Assembly: GCA_030407315.1 (NCBI GenBank)
Contig: JALQPE010000359.1
Coordinates: forward strand, 1 to 63,576
Length of the DNA stretch: 63,576 nt
Direction of reading: 5' to 3'
From: Asparagopsis taxiformis
Lineage: Eukaryota; Rhodophyta; Florideophyceae; Bonnemaisoniales; Bonnemaisoniaceae
Both the position numbers and the translations under genes were made by a program. Below the pieces are notes generated by a model, which was not told the DNA's origin, did not search any database, and worked only from the letters and a program-made list of their open reading frames with translations. Below, one piece after another: positions 40,607-50,617 of this stretch. Position 1 is the first letter of the stretch. Each line of letters opens with the position of its first letter.

Positions 40607-41721
40607 CTCAGAGTAGATTCGGCAATACCCGGTTCAGCTACTCTCTTTGTTTCTGCAAATCTCATCAATAGAATGGCGGCTCTCTCTCCACCCACGTTCA
40701 ATGCGCTGTGCACAGTTGTGATGATCTCCGCGGCACATTGCGGTGAACATTCCACTAGAGTGGCCGCAGTGGCGACTCAACAAGCTCTTCAGGAAGCAAC
40801 TATTAACTCGAATTGAGCGTGCTATGAATCACCCACGACTCTCCGAGAGAGAAATGGAATTTGATAGAGTTTTTTTTCTACTGGCAGCATCGGTGGACGG
40901 TGCTATGCCCTTTCTAGTCAACGACATGTTGCCTTTTCCCGGCAGTTTTTTCACGTCTAGTCGGATACGGAGTCACGGTATTCTCTGGCCCGGAGGGCGC
41001 CGAGGACATATTTCGACTTAGACAGGTTGACGTCCCTGTGACGACAGAGCAAGTTTGTCAACGAGCGTATGGGGGTATTATCAACTTTGATGGGCAATTT
41101 TGTGCTGGATGTATGGAAGGAGGGTGTGATTCATGCTAGTTTGTGGCGCGTTTGAAGCGTGTGACATGTGCGAAGAAACTGACACATTCTTTTGGTGTTC
41201 ATAGTCAAGGGGATAGCGGCGGGCCATTGATTCTGTACAATTCGGATGGTGAACCTGTTATGATGGCATCAGTATCATTCGGCAGGGGATGCGCGTTTCC
41301 CAATACGCCGGGTGTATACGTGAGAACGTCTTTCCACAGAGAATGGATGATTGAACAAGGCGCGGAGTTTTCGGAAGCAACGGAAACGGAAGCGGTTTTT
41401 GACGGAGAGGAAAGGTCTGGATTTTTCACAACGTCTTCCGACACGGGTGTGATTGTCGGTTCAATCGCAGGAGCGATATCTGGAGTGATCCTGTTGTCGG
41501 CTTTTACCTTGCGGATTGTGAGGAGACGGGGGAACGCGAATCAGGAGAGGACAAAGACGCAAACGGAAAATGTTGAGGTGGTTCACTATCCGCCCGAGGA
41601 ATATCAACTTCCTGCATCGATTGGGATGAGGGGAGGCGACGCAAAGGAGTGGATAGGAAGCGCATTATGCGGGAAATCTATTGGGAAATGCTCGTGTGAT
41701 GCTTTTGTGGACAAAGTGTAG
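40607..41721 (+). pseudogene. Membrane-anchored trypsin-like serine protease, 5' part disrupted
   Basis: The chymotrypsin-fold motifs are in order: CTVVMISAAHCG (catalytic His), then MEFDRVFFLLAAS (region of the catalytic Asp), FRLRQVDVPVTTEQVC, FCAGCMEGGCDSC and QGDSGGPLI (catalytic Ser). The C-terminus has FPNTPGVYVRTSFHREWMIE and a Ser/Thr linker. A single hydrophobic segment (VIVGSIAGAISGVILLSAF) follows, then a basic stop-transfer RIVRRRG and a cytoplasmic tail. This suggests an outer-membrane-facing type I protein. Lesions are the Copia-3 insertion just upstream of the protease domain, a frame change right after the His motif (about 40742) and another near 40965. A 66-base intron separates the Cys and Ser motifs. 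Some frame changes may be sequence errors, but the Copia-3 insertion alone should abolish normal expression. Confidence 0.7.
41139..41204 (+). other. Short spliceosomal intron in the protease gene, 66 bases
   Basis: GTTTGT at 41139 and TTCATAG ending 41204 bound it. CTGAC at 41179-41183 lies 21 bases before the acceptor, as in the 73-base intron at 18621-18693. Removal joins GGCDSC to QGDSGGP in one frame with a single extra residue. Reading through would give an in-frame TAG. Confidence 0.65.
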
Positions 41722-41918
41722 AGGACGTATGTAAATTGTATTCATACTACGGAGGAAGGATTCGTTGGCGTCAATAGACTGAAGTTATATTTTCCAATTT
41801 ATCCAAAACAAATGCAACTTTTCTGAAATATTCCAGGAGATACAGCTTTTTGAAAATTTAAAATATTGGCATCTTTTATGAATCTCTTAGACAACGATAA
41901 TCAAACTACTGTAATGGA
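41722..41918. other. Convergent 3' spacer
   Basis: AT-rich spacer between the stop of the protease gene (+) and the stop of the haloperoxidase-fold gene (-). The two genes converge with about 200 bases between stop codons. Confidence 0.5.
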
Positions 41919-43427
41919 CTACATCTGGCACGGCGGCAGAAGCTTATTGGTCGGAGCAATACACGCCAAGCGATTGAGATACTCGGGCGCGATGTTGCGT
42001 CCCAACTTGCGCCCCGCCGTCACCGCCGAACGTAAATTGGTGCCCGTCTTGATGCGACTTTCCGCGCACGCCTCGGCGATATCCGTCTGAAAGTTGCGAA
42101 TCCGAATCGTCATATCCTCTTCCGGTAGCACGTTGGGCTGCACTGTGGAGCTGCCCTGTTCGATCTCCACATCGATAGTGACCTCATTGCCAAACAGGAG
42201 CTCGTTGAGCGACGCGAAGTACTGACACTGCGACGCGTGCAAACTGGGATATTCCTGTCGCGGACGCACGGGGATGAACGACGCGAAATCCTGTCCGAGC
42301 ACCTCATGCGAATCGCCGTCGCTCGCGATGGGCACGTCCTTGTACAGCTGCTGAATGAGCGTCGTGGGCCGCACCGCGTCATGACGTCGCTTCTCGCGCC
42401 AGGTGAGCAGCGTGGTCTCGTACATCCCACCGTTGACCAGCAGCACGAACAGGAACCCTTCGCGGAACGACACGTTGAATTGCTGCGAGAGTGGAACCAC
42501 ATTGAGCGTGAGACTGAGCATTGTGTCGTCGAAATACTCGGCGACAGCCTTATCCTCGGCGGTCAACGAGGCCATGCCTTCTAAAACCTCGTCCGTTTCC
42601 TCGCAGATTCTGCGCGTTTGTCTCGTTTGTTCGTCGCGCATCTCGGCGGCGCACGTGGCATCCGCGCGAATCGGGAATGTATACGGCGGACGAACGCGTT
42701 GTCGATTGGCGAAACTGGACGTCAGAAGCGGCGTTTCCGTAAACGCCGCCTGCGGTGCCACGACACGCTGCACGTCGTATCTTCCAATCGACAGTGGTGT
42801 AATATCTTGCACCAGCGGCGTCCATCTCCTCAGATCGCGAATCTCGTCCGGAGTGTTGATCGGCGCGTACGATGTCACGTCCTCGTACGGCAGTAGATTG
42901 AACGTGGAGCCGTCGTCGGTACCGTTCTCGTTGAAGCCGTCGTCATCGACAGACTCTTGAATTTCGGCGGCGATTTGGAAACCGAGCAGAAGATCTTCGC
43001 GTGCGGGATTGTCGTCCGCCACATCTTCGGCGCGAAGCGGCACATCAAGGGAGAGCTCTGCCGCTCGCTCGGTGATCATCCGTCCTTCGGCTTCTCCAAA
43101 GATGTGCAATGACATGGACACAATGATGGCGGTGGCAGCATTGCCCAGGGAATTGTCTGGTAGGTCGGGACGACGGAAGAGCGGTTCAGAACCGTTGACG
43201 AAACGACCGTCTTCTGAATGGACGACGAGAGCATTGTACCATGCGGCGTTGTAGAGGAAGATGGTGCGCGTCTGAATGGGCTGTTCGAGACGGCTGAAGA
43301 AGACGGAGATAATGGGCGCAAAATCGAAGGGCACAATCAGTCGACCGAGCGACTCCTGCGAATTGGCGAGCGATGCGAGTAGGAGAAGCGCAATCAATGG
43401 CGCGAATAATCGGCGTAGAGAAGTCAT
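41919..43427 (-). CDS. Secreted vanadium-haloperoxidase-fold protein lacking the vanadate His
   Basis: 502 residues. The N-terminus is a clear signal peptide (LRRLFAPLIALLLLASLANS). The C-terminal half carries the vanadium haloperoxidase / acid phosphatase superfamily motifs. Lys346 and Arg353 lie in WREKRRHDAVRP, seven apart as in the family. Ser395 and His397 lie in EYPSLHAS, with Leu396 where Gly is usual. Arg458 lies in ESRIKTGTNLRSAVTAGRKL. Six residues after that Arg, family members have the His that binds vanadate; here it is Asn464. Oxidation of halide by peroxide is therefore doubtful, although the fold and oxyanion site are largely kept. The frame is intact with no sign of decay, which argues for a retained role. 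It faces the protease gene across a short spacer. A low-activity enzyme or a phosphatase-like or binding role is possible. Confidence 0.7.
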   Translation of the reverse strand: MTSLRRLFAPLIALLLLASLANSQESLGRLIVPFDFAPIISVFFSRLEQPIQTRTIFLYNAAWYNALVVHSEDGRFVNGSEPLFRRPDLPDNSLGNAATAIIVSMSLHIFGEAEGRMITERAAELSLDVPLRAEDVADDNPAREDLLLGFQIAAEIQESVDDDGFNENGTDDGSTFNLLPYEDVTSYAPINTPDEIRDLRRWTPLVQDITPLSIGRYDVQRVVAPQAAFTETPLLTSSFANRQRVRPPYTFPIRADATCAAEMRDEQTRQTRRICEETDEVLEGMASLTAEDKAVAEYFDDTMLSLTLNVVPLSQQFNVSFREGFLFVLLVNGGMYETTLLTWREKRRHDAVRPTTLIQQLYKDVPIASDGDSHEVLGQDFASFIPVRPRQEYPSLHASQCQYFASLNELLFGNEVTIDVEIEQGSSTVQPNVLPEEDMTIRIRNFQTDIAEACAESRIKTGTNLRSAVTAGRKLGRNIAPEYLNRLACIAPTNKLLPPCQM

Positions 43428-44699
43428 TTGGCGGATGGTTGATGGGTACGACCTGTAGCCATGGACGATGCATGGAGACAGCCGTGTTTATACCAGTGCA
43501 TGGCCGTTGGAACGGACGCGGATTGGCTGCAAGGTTTTACTCGCAGATGTGCTGAGGGTTTTGGTATGTGATCGGTGCATCGTTACGTCCAGGTTGATCA
43601 TGGACATGACGGAATTGAAATGGAAATAACGCGGCTGTTACATGTGCATGATGTCGCGTCCCGATTGGTGAGCTGCGACACGTGCACCGATGACGGCGAG
43701 TGGAATATAACGACGTAGTGGAAATAGGACGCAATTGATGGTGAGATTGGTTGACGCCAACTTCCAGAGCGTGACAATAAGCCATCAATGACATGGTCGA
43801 GTATGAGGATCGCCAATTAAAAGTCTCCAATTGCTATCGCTTGCAATTTCTGGATACAATCACGCGACCCATCGTTGGTAAACAGACGTATCGCGCGCCT
43901 GATTGCTCTTCACATCGCAATGTTGCCAAACTCACATGCACCGCACGTCATACATGCAAACTGTTTCGTCGCCCGTCGTTGAAACAATCTTCCACGCGCT
44001 CACGTGTCGATCCGTACGCAATGCTCATCTCATCGCCTTGTGATTTGCGAATATGCGCCCTTCAATGTCGCCGGTTCACGCATATCTATTTCCACTCGCA
44101 TCACTTGCTTCCAGTCAGCCGCATCCGACACATTGGCACTTCCGGCCGCGGTAATCGTGTCGGTCACGTGCCGCGTTTTGCAGCAGCCGTGTAGATATAT
44201 TCCTGACAGGGGCACGTTTACCCTAGCATGTATGCTAGTGAAACAATGAATACCACGCTGCGGAGAATCGAATAGTTCAAGCGACTCGAGCGATTTGAAA
44301 CTCTCATATCACCCAAGCTGCGTTCTCTACATGTCACGGCCAGTTCTATTTTCCACCATCGCCCCATATCTCCGGACTTGACAATTTTTATGCCATTATT
44401 TATCATGTCCGTTTATGCATGGCCCGTGGCCACCGCCGTCCCGCGCGGCGTTTCTCACGGCGCACACACTACTACCGCGGACATCATGTCGTCGACAGGA
44501 TGGGGACCGGACATTATAGAGATTACGCCTAGGAGAATGTGGAGATAATCGTCTCGTCTACCATTTACTGATCGCCGTCATTGGCGGCCGACGGTTAAAT
44601 ACTAATTGTACAGTGTATAAGTTATTCCTCAGACTAGGAGTGGACACGGTGCGTAGAGTTACAAAGTTTTTCCTCAGTCGCCGCGCGCCGTGGACGCTG
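43428..44699. other. Intergenic stretch upstream of the haloperoxidase-fold gene
   Basis: It holds the gene's presumed promoter (near 43430-43600). The open frames seen here on both strands are short and without motifs. No repeat was recognised until about 44700. Confidence 0.4.
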
Positions 44700-44830
44700 T
44701 TAGTCGGAGAAGAGGTAGTTTTGATGTGTATTAGAGGGTTTTGGAAAATTCCCATATGGGAAGTTTATGGGAATTTTGTGGCTAAGCGATTCAGCAGACT
44801 CCACCGTATCTAAAATTAAAAATTTTAGTA
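44700..44830. repeat. Palindromic MITE-like repeat, copy 1
   Basis: TTAGAGGGTTTTGG, then TTCCCATATGGGAAGTTTATGG, then AGCGATTCAGCAGACTC. It shares the CCCATATGGGAAGTTT core and the order of motifs with 45165-45345. Confidence 0.55.
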
Positions 44831-45164
44831 ACCAGGGAACAGAAATGTGCTTACAGAATGTTTTCACCGTCGACAGGTTTTAGTGAAACATCTTTTGAAT
44901 GTAACGCGATGGCATCAAGTGTGACGCCGATCAACCAAAGACAGTTGTCATCTTGTCCGCCACCAATTTATGTGCAGATGCACGCATGCAGTGTTGAGCA
45001 TGCTTTACGGACACCTGTCTGGTGCGAATAGTCGTCACGCAAACCGTGTTCCGTGACTGGCAAATATCCTTCATCTTTACTTTCACATTTTTGTGCTGCT
45101 TTACTTTACTTTTCAAATCGCGTTGAAACTGCTTACAGAACTGCTCTATCTCCCCATAAACTGA

Positions 45165-45345
45165 GCATGGTTCAGCGAGTCTATTTTCGGGCTTGCGCCC
45201 CCTTTTTTCCCACAAACTTCCCACTGGTGGGTTACCAAAACCCTCTATTAGAGGAATTTCGATTATTCCCATATGGGAAGTTTGTGGGTATCTTGTGGTT
45301 CAGCGATGAAGTAAACACCGCCCATTCTATATTTGGTGACCAAGG
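45165..45345. repeat. Palindromic MITE-like repeat, copy 2
   Basis: CCCACAAACTTCCCA (45209-45223) and TGGGAAGTTTGTGGG (45274-45288) form a perfect 15-base inverted repeat 50 bases apart. GGTTCAGCGA motifs lie on both sides (45170 and 45299). CCTCTATTAGAGG is a further near-palindrome at the centre. No protein is encoded; it is probably a small non-autonomous element. Confidence 0.6.
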
Positions 45346-45553
45346 GCCAAAAAAATAGCCTTCAATGTCTCAGGAAAAGTGCGTGCTTACAGAAAGCTTT
45401 TGAAAAGTTTTGTAGAGACTGAATCCATGGACTATGTTTTCAGTATGTTGTCTGCTCGTGACATAAAAAATTCAGCAGGTCACGCTCCAAGGTATGGACA
45501 GCTGTACTAATCTGTCGACTCCGTTGACAGAGTTGTTGAGACACCTGCAACGG
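45346..45553. other. Spacer left of Copia-4
   Basis: No supported gene. Without Copia-4 it would be continuous with the region upstream of the Harbinger-type transposase. Confidence 0.4.
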
Positions 45554-45558
45554 TCATG

Positions 45559-46092
45559 TGTGGATTCAATGGGTCGGAAATGGCTAAAAACGGCAATACA
45601 AAATACAGTGCCAATAACTCCGTTTGTCGCAAAATGGCTTTCTGCCGATCGATGTGCTGAAATAGACTGGAATGGACAAAACAGTTCCAAATTCAAGACT
45701 TTAGTGGCTGGTAGAAAATGGCTAGAATGTATTTAAGCATAGTATCATGTCTAGACTGCAGAAGGAGGTCGAACAACGAACAGAACTACTAGCACAACCA
45801 ACTAAACATAGCAATTCTGCTAACGATCTGGAGACAGAGCGGCCAAGGCTGCAACCCGAAGACTACCAATCTGTAGATCCCGGAAGCGCGTCGCGCAAGC
45901 CGATGCATCACAGTGGATAACACTACGGGAATCAGTAACCCCATTGAACAGCCAGCCGGACCTCGGAACGCTTGTCAAATTGCGGCTACTGCGCATCTCG
46001 AGACGACCACTCCTCGCCTGACCTTGGCGTGACTGTAACGGAGAGAGATACACTATCAATCACTAACACACTTTCATACTGGAGTTTTGACA
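45559..46092 (+). repeat. Copia-4 5' LTR
   Basis: 534 bases, TGTGGATTCAATGGG...GGAGTTTTGACA. The next bases GTTATAACTGTCC lack the GGGCCCA of the other copia primer sites, so a different primer is likely. Confidence 0.95.
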
Positions 46093-46149
46093 GTTATAAC
46101 TGTCCAATTGGCAGCTGCACAGTAACGTGGACAATTATAAAACTCTATA

Positions 46150-49100
46150 ATGACTGGAAGTGATAAGAGAAAGGAAACCATCGGACAAGCCGCTCGCCGG
46201 CAATTCGAAGAAGAAGAGGCACAAGATAAACAATCTCTGCCTGGTGTCTATGGTGACCCACCACCGCCATCTACAAATGCGACAGATGACGAGATAATTG
46301 CGTATCAAGTGGCAGTTGGGAAATACGCTGACGGGCTGCTCGAAGGAATGAGGAAAGCTAGGCTGACTGGGATGGAACTTTGGATAGAATACACGTGTTC
46401 TTTCAGACAGGAGGCTATCTATGCAATGAGCTCACTACAGCAACTGGGATGGATCAGATTTTTGCAACAGAATGGAGTTTTTCTAGAACGCAAGAGAGGT
46501 TTCCCGAGGAGCAAGGCTTTGATTGACTGTTTAGAAGCGAAAGAATATAAGAGTTGTGATTCACGTGATAAAGATCGGCGTGGAAATGGAGAAGCGAACG
46601 AAAAACACAAACCACCAACTTTCGAAAACACTGCTGATATCAAAGATGTTGACTCAATTTCAGGAAGTGATGGAATGGACTATGGGCGTGGGGATGCAAG
46701 AAATGGCTCAATGAACTGTGACGGTGCTGTGGAAATTGTAAAAACAATGAATGGAAACGGCAATACCCTGACAGGCGAAAATAGAAGGAACAACAGTCGC
46801 TCTGACAGCTATTTTAATAAGAAAGGTGTCGAATCATTAATGAAAGCATATGCAAATCGCAACAAATTCTCTGGCTCGTTTATGGAAGACTTGAATGGTG
46901 CTTTAGAGCAATTCGAAACACTTGCATCTGTTTGTGAGGTGTCTCGAGATGATATGGAAAAAGGATTCCCGATTATGCTTTCAGGTTCCGCTTTTTCACA
47001 CTACTCAAGAAACTACTCACAGAAGGGTTTATCTTATGACGAACTTGTAGACGCATTTAGGACATGCTATACAAGCGAAGAACAGCGCCACCGTTTACTG
47101 CAAAGTTGGCAACGCCCCTCTCTTACTAAGGCAATGCAAATGGAACCAGACAAAAGCGAAACTGAGGTGTTCAGGCAGCTTGCAGATAATTTAGCAAGCA
47201 TACAACACCAACTCCACCGCGATTACCACGGCGACCGCTTCCTTCGCGACCAATTACTTGTTGCAGCTGACCTAACGCACCTTCGTCGCTCTCTTACAGA
47301 AAAGATTCCATTGTCATCACAAGAAGCAGTTCAAAGAATTGCAGCACTGCTATCATCGGAACCTCGATCTGCAGGCGCAAACTTTATCTCCAACGACTAT
47401 GATGAGGTCCATTATAGCCTGGGACAGTCATTTGGTGGTAAGGCAAAGAAGAAACTGAAGGGATCTACTTACAGAAGGAAAAGATCTGGAACTGCGAAGC
47501 TCTTAGCTTCGGTTAAAGGGTGTTGGGTATGCAGTAAGGATCATAGAGCGAGAGGAAATCATTCCGGAAAAGAAATCATCGATGCAATCAATCGAATTAA
47601 GAACGAACAACCAAATGTTCTATTCACAAGCGAGGATATAAGCGATATTGAATATGCGTACGCTTCAATAGAAGCAGACAGCGATGATGACTCAAGCAGT
47701 TCGACAGACGACGGAGATCAGGAAGTAAATTTCCTATCCACAAACGGCGAAGATACCATAGAGGAACAGTCACATGCATACTTTGCAAACACATCATTTC
47801 TACACGGCAGGTCGTTTGCTACCGATTTGAAGAGAGATTTGAAAACCATGGATATTGCTTTATGTATGGGAGAAACTACACATTTTAATGGTATCATTGT
47901 TGATACTGGAGCTAATCGAAAGTCGGCAATGAGTTTGGATCAATAAACGGCATATTGTAGAGATTTCAACGCTCCCATGACGATCGACCATACAGATAAC
48001 ATGCCACTGGTAGGATTTGGTGGAGAAAGGAGTGGTTCGATCGGTACTGCAGTAATACCAATACCATTCAAGGATCTTGGAGTCGTTATTGACGTCAAAT
48101 TTCGAATCATGCAGAATCACTGCCCCACTCTTCTGTCGCTAAAGGACATGATGCAGAATGGTCTTGACATTAGCATCCAACGCAAACAGGTGATATATAT
48201 GAATAAGGAACAAGGGCTATCTTTTGAGAACTACTTCTTGAAGCACAAGTGGAAACCAGAGGACATATCATTTGCCATGTACACTGACACTGAGCTGAGA
48301 AGGTTGCATAGAGTGTTCGGACATCCATCTGTTGGTGCTCTTCTCAGACTATTGCGGCGTGCAAACCCTGAAGATTGTGACGCTCGAACTGAGCAAGCAC
48401 TGAAGGAGCTAACGAGATCATGTCGTGTGTGCGCAAAACATGCGACTAAACCTAGGATGTTCAAAATCACAGTGGGAACAGATGAACTGAAATTTAACCA
48501 CATTGTTGCCGTTGATCTGATGTTCTTGGATGGAAAAGCAGTGCTGCACGTAGTTGATGAAGCCACACACTATGCTGCTGCATCATTCGTGAAGAGTCAC
48601 AGTGCAGAGGATGTATGGAAAGCACTCATGAAGTGCTGGATACGCGTATATCTCGGACCGCCTGATCATATAAGAATCGACCAAGGATCAAACTTCGTCT
48701 CAAAACAATTCAAAGGATCTGCAGAGGCCGAAGGTATTGAAATACTAGAAGCACCAATAGAGTGCCCTGCATCTATGTCTCACGTTGAACGTTATCATGC
48801 ACCTCTGAGGGCGGCATACAATAAGATCTGCGATACACTCCCGAAATCAGAAAGCAATGCAGACTGTTTACAACACGCTGTCAAAGCAGTCAACGACACT
48901 ATTGGCCCTGAAGGACTCTGTCCAACTCTGCTAGTCTATGGAACATTCCCTCACCCTCCGCGGAATACTCCTGCCGAGACACAGATACAAAGAGCAAGAG
49001 CATTAGATTCAGCCATGGAAGAAGTACGCAAGGAGCAGTCCAAACGCCGTGTCGCATTTGCATTGAGACATCCTGGAGGACCAAAAGCTAAGGAACAAGA

Positions 49101-50261
49101 ATCTGAACTGGAAAAATTACCATCTGGATCCGCTGTGCTTGTCTATCGGCAGAAGAGTAAGGAATGGGAAGGGCCTTTCCCGTTCGTACACATAGATGGA
49201 AATACAGTTGTGGTACAAATGCCTTCAGGACGAAAAATATTCCGCTCTACAGTCGTTAAAAGCGCAGCTGGAGCTGATGCTAAAGAAATATGGCAAGAAT
49301 CAATGAATACATGTATTGATTGTACGAGCAATGCGGAATGCGATGAAGCAAATGAAGATTATGATTCAGTGTTCCATGCTTCTGGAACAGATCACCTGAA
49401 TCCACTGTTTATTCAAAGTCGAAAATCAGAACTAAAAGGATTGCAGAATCGTAACACTTTCAGCATCGTCAAACGTGCATCAGTACCGACGGGTTCACGT
49501 GTATACGGATCAAGATGGGTTGACAAATTGAAGATAATTGATGGAAAGCAAGTCGCGAAGTCTAGATTAGTTGCTCAGAACTATCGTGACAAAGGTGCTG
49601 CCACTATCCCATCCAAGTCTCCGACCGTCAGCAAACTTGGACAGCGAATTGCAATTGCAACGGCAGCTTTATTCCCTAATCATTTGTCATATGTGAGAGA
49701 CATTTCACAGGCATACATCCAATCAGAGTCAACATTGGAGCGGACAATTTACTTGCAAGCCCCAAGCGAGATGAAACTGAAGGATGATGAACTTCTTCTG
49801 GTCAAAAGACCGCTCTACGGTATCCCAGAAAGCGGACTACATTGGTTTGTGACATACAAGTCACATCACACTAACAAACTTGGCATGATGGCTTCAAAAG
49901 GAGATTCTTGTGTGCTATACCGACGCACTGAAAACAGCACAGATGGAATTACAGTGCTGCAGGTCGATGACTCATATGGACACGGGACAGAAGACTTCTT
50001 GCATGATGAAGAACGAGAGTCACTTCGGTTCAAGTGCAAGCCAAGGACTGTCTTACGTGCTGGTGATAATGTGAATTTCAACGGCTGTCGCATTTCAGTA
50101 CGACATGATGGATCACACGTCATTGACCAGAGTGAGAAGCTTCGTTCTACCGAACAAGCTGGAACAAAGGATGAGCTCATAAGCGTGCGAGCGTTAATCC
50201 AATACATTGGATCCTGTACTAGGCCAGACCTATGCGCGGCTGTACAGATAATGGCATCCTC
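46150..50261 (+). pseudogene. Copia-4 gag, protease, integrase and most of RT
   Basis: 46150-47946 reads gag (FQRQEAIYAMSS-like helical region, MKAYANRNKFSGSFMEDLNG, YDELVDAFRTCY), a Cys/His motif CWVCSKDHRARGNH (about residue 458) and the protease IIVDTGANRKSAM. A single in-frame TAA (47944-47946) follows within the protease, and the same frame continues to the insertion. It gives integrase LHRVFGHPSVGALL ... CRVCAKH and core residues AVDLMFLD, RIDQGSNFVS and SHVERYHAP. RT has SRWVDKLKIIDGKQVAKSRL, VRDISQAYIQ and the catalytic LQVDDSYGHG. The RT and integrase sequences are distant from Copia-2 and Copia-3, so this is a separate copia lineage. The frame breaks at the Copia-5 junction. Confidence 0.9.
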
Positions 50262-50590
50262 TTTGAATTGTTGGGAAGTGTGAGAGCGTTATTGAGCGGT
50301 GCAATGAGAACGAACAAATGTGTGTTTAGATAGGAGCGGAGAGCAGAGAACAAGAGCGTGCAGAGCTTGTCTATCTAACTGTCTTTCTATCGTAAGTAGC
50401 TACTAGAGCAGTATTTATAGCTGTAGCTGTGCCACCAAACATCGATGTAATTATTACAGCTTGCAACCAAACGGGAGAGCATTCTCCTGGAGAGTATACA
50501 AAGTGTGATTAATATTGAGTCAGAGCTGTACGTAGTTTCGTGTCGATCTGTTGGTACATGAGTCACAATATTTCATACACAATATTTCAT
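50262..50590 (-). repeat. Copia-5 3' LTR
   Basis: 329 bases. It contains an internal duplication of ACAATATTTCAT at one end and, on the minus strand, a CTATAAATA box (50420-50412). Confidence 0.95.
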
Positions 50591-50617
50591 ACTCCCTCAC
50601 TTTTTGCTGGATGGATT

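Noticed and set aside
42110..43473. Several frames overlapping the haloperoxidase-fold gene
   Set aside because: The 502-codon frame has a signal peptide and family motifs; the others have none.
47944..47946. Programmed readthrough at the Copia-4 TAA
   Set aside because: The stop lies within the protease rather than between gag and protease, and the context is not a known readthrough signal. A nonsense change is simpler.
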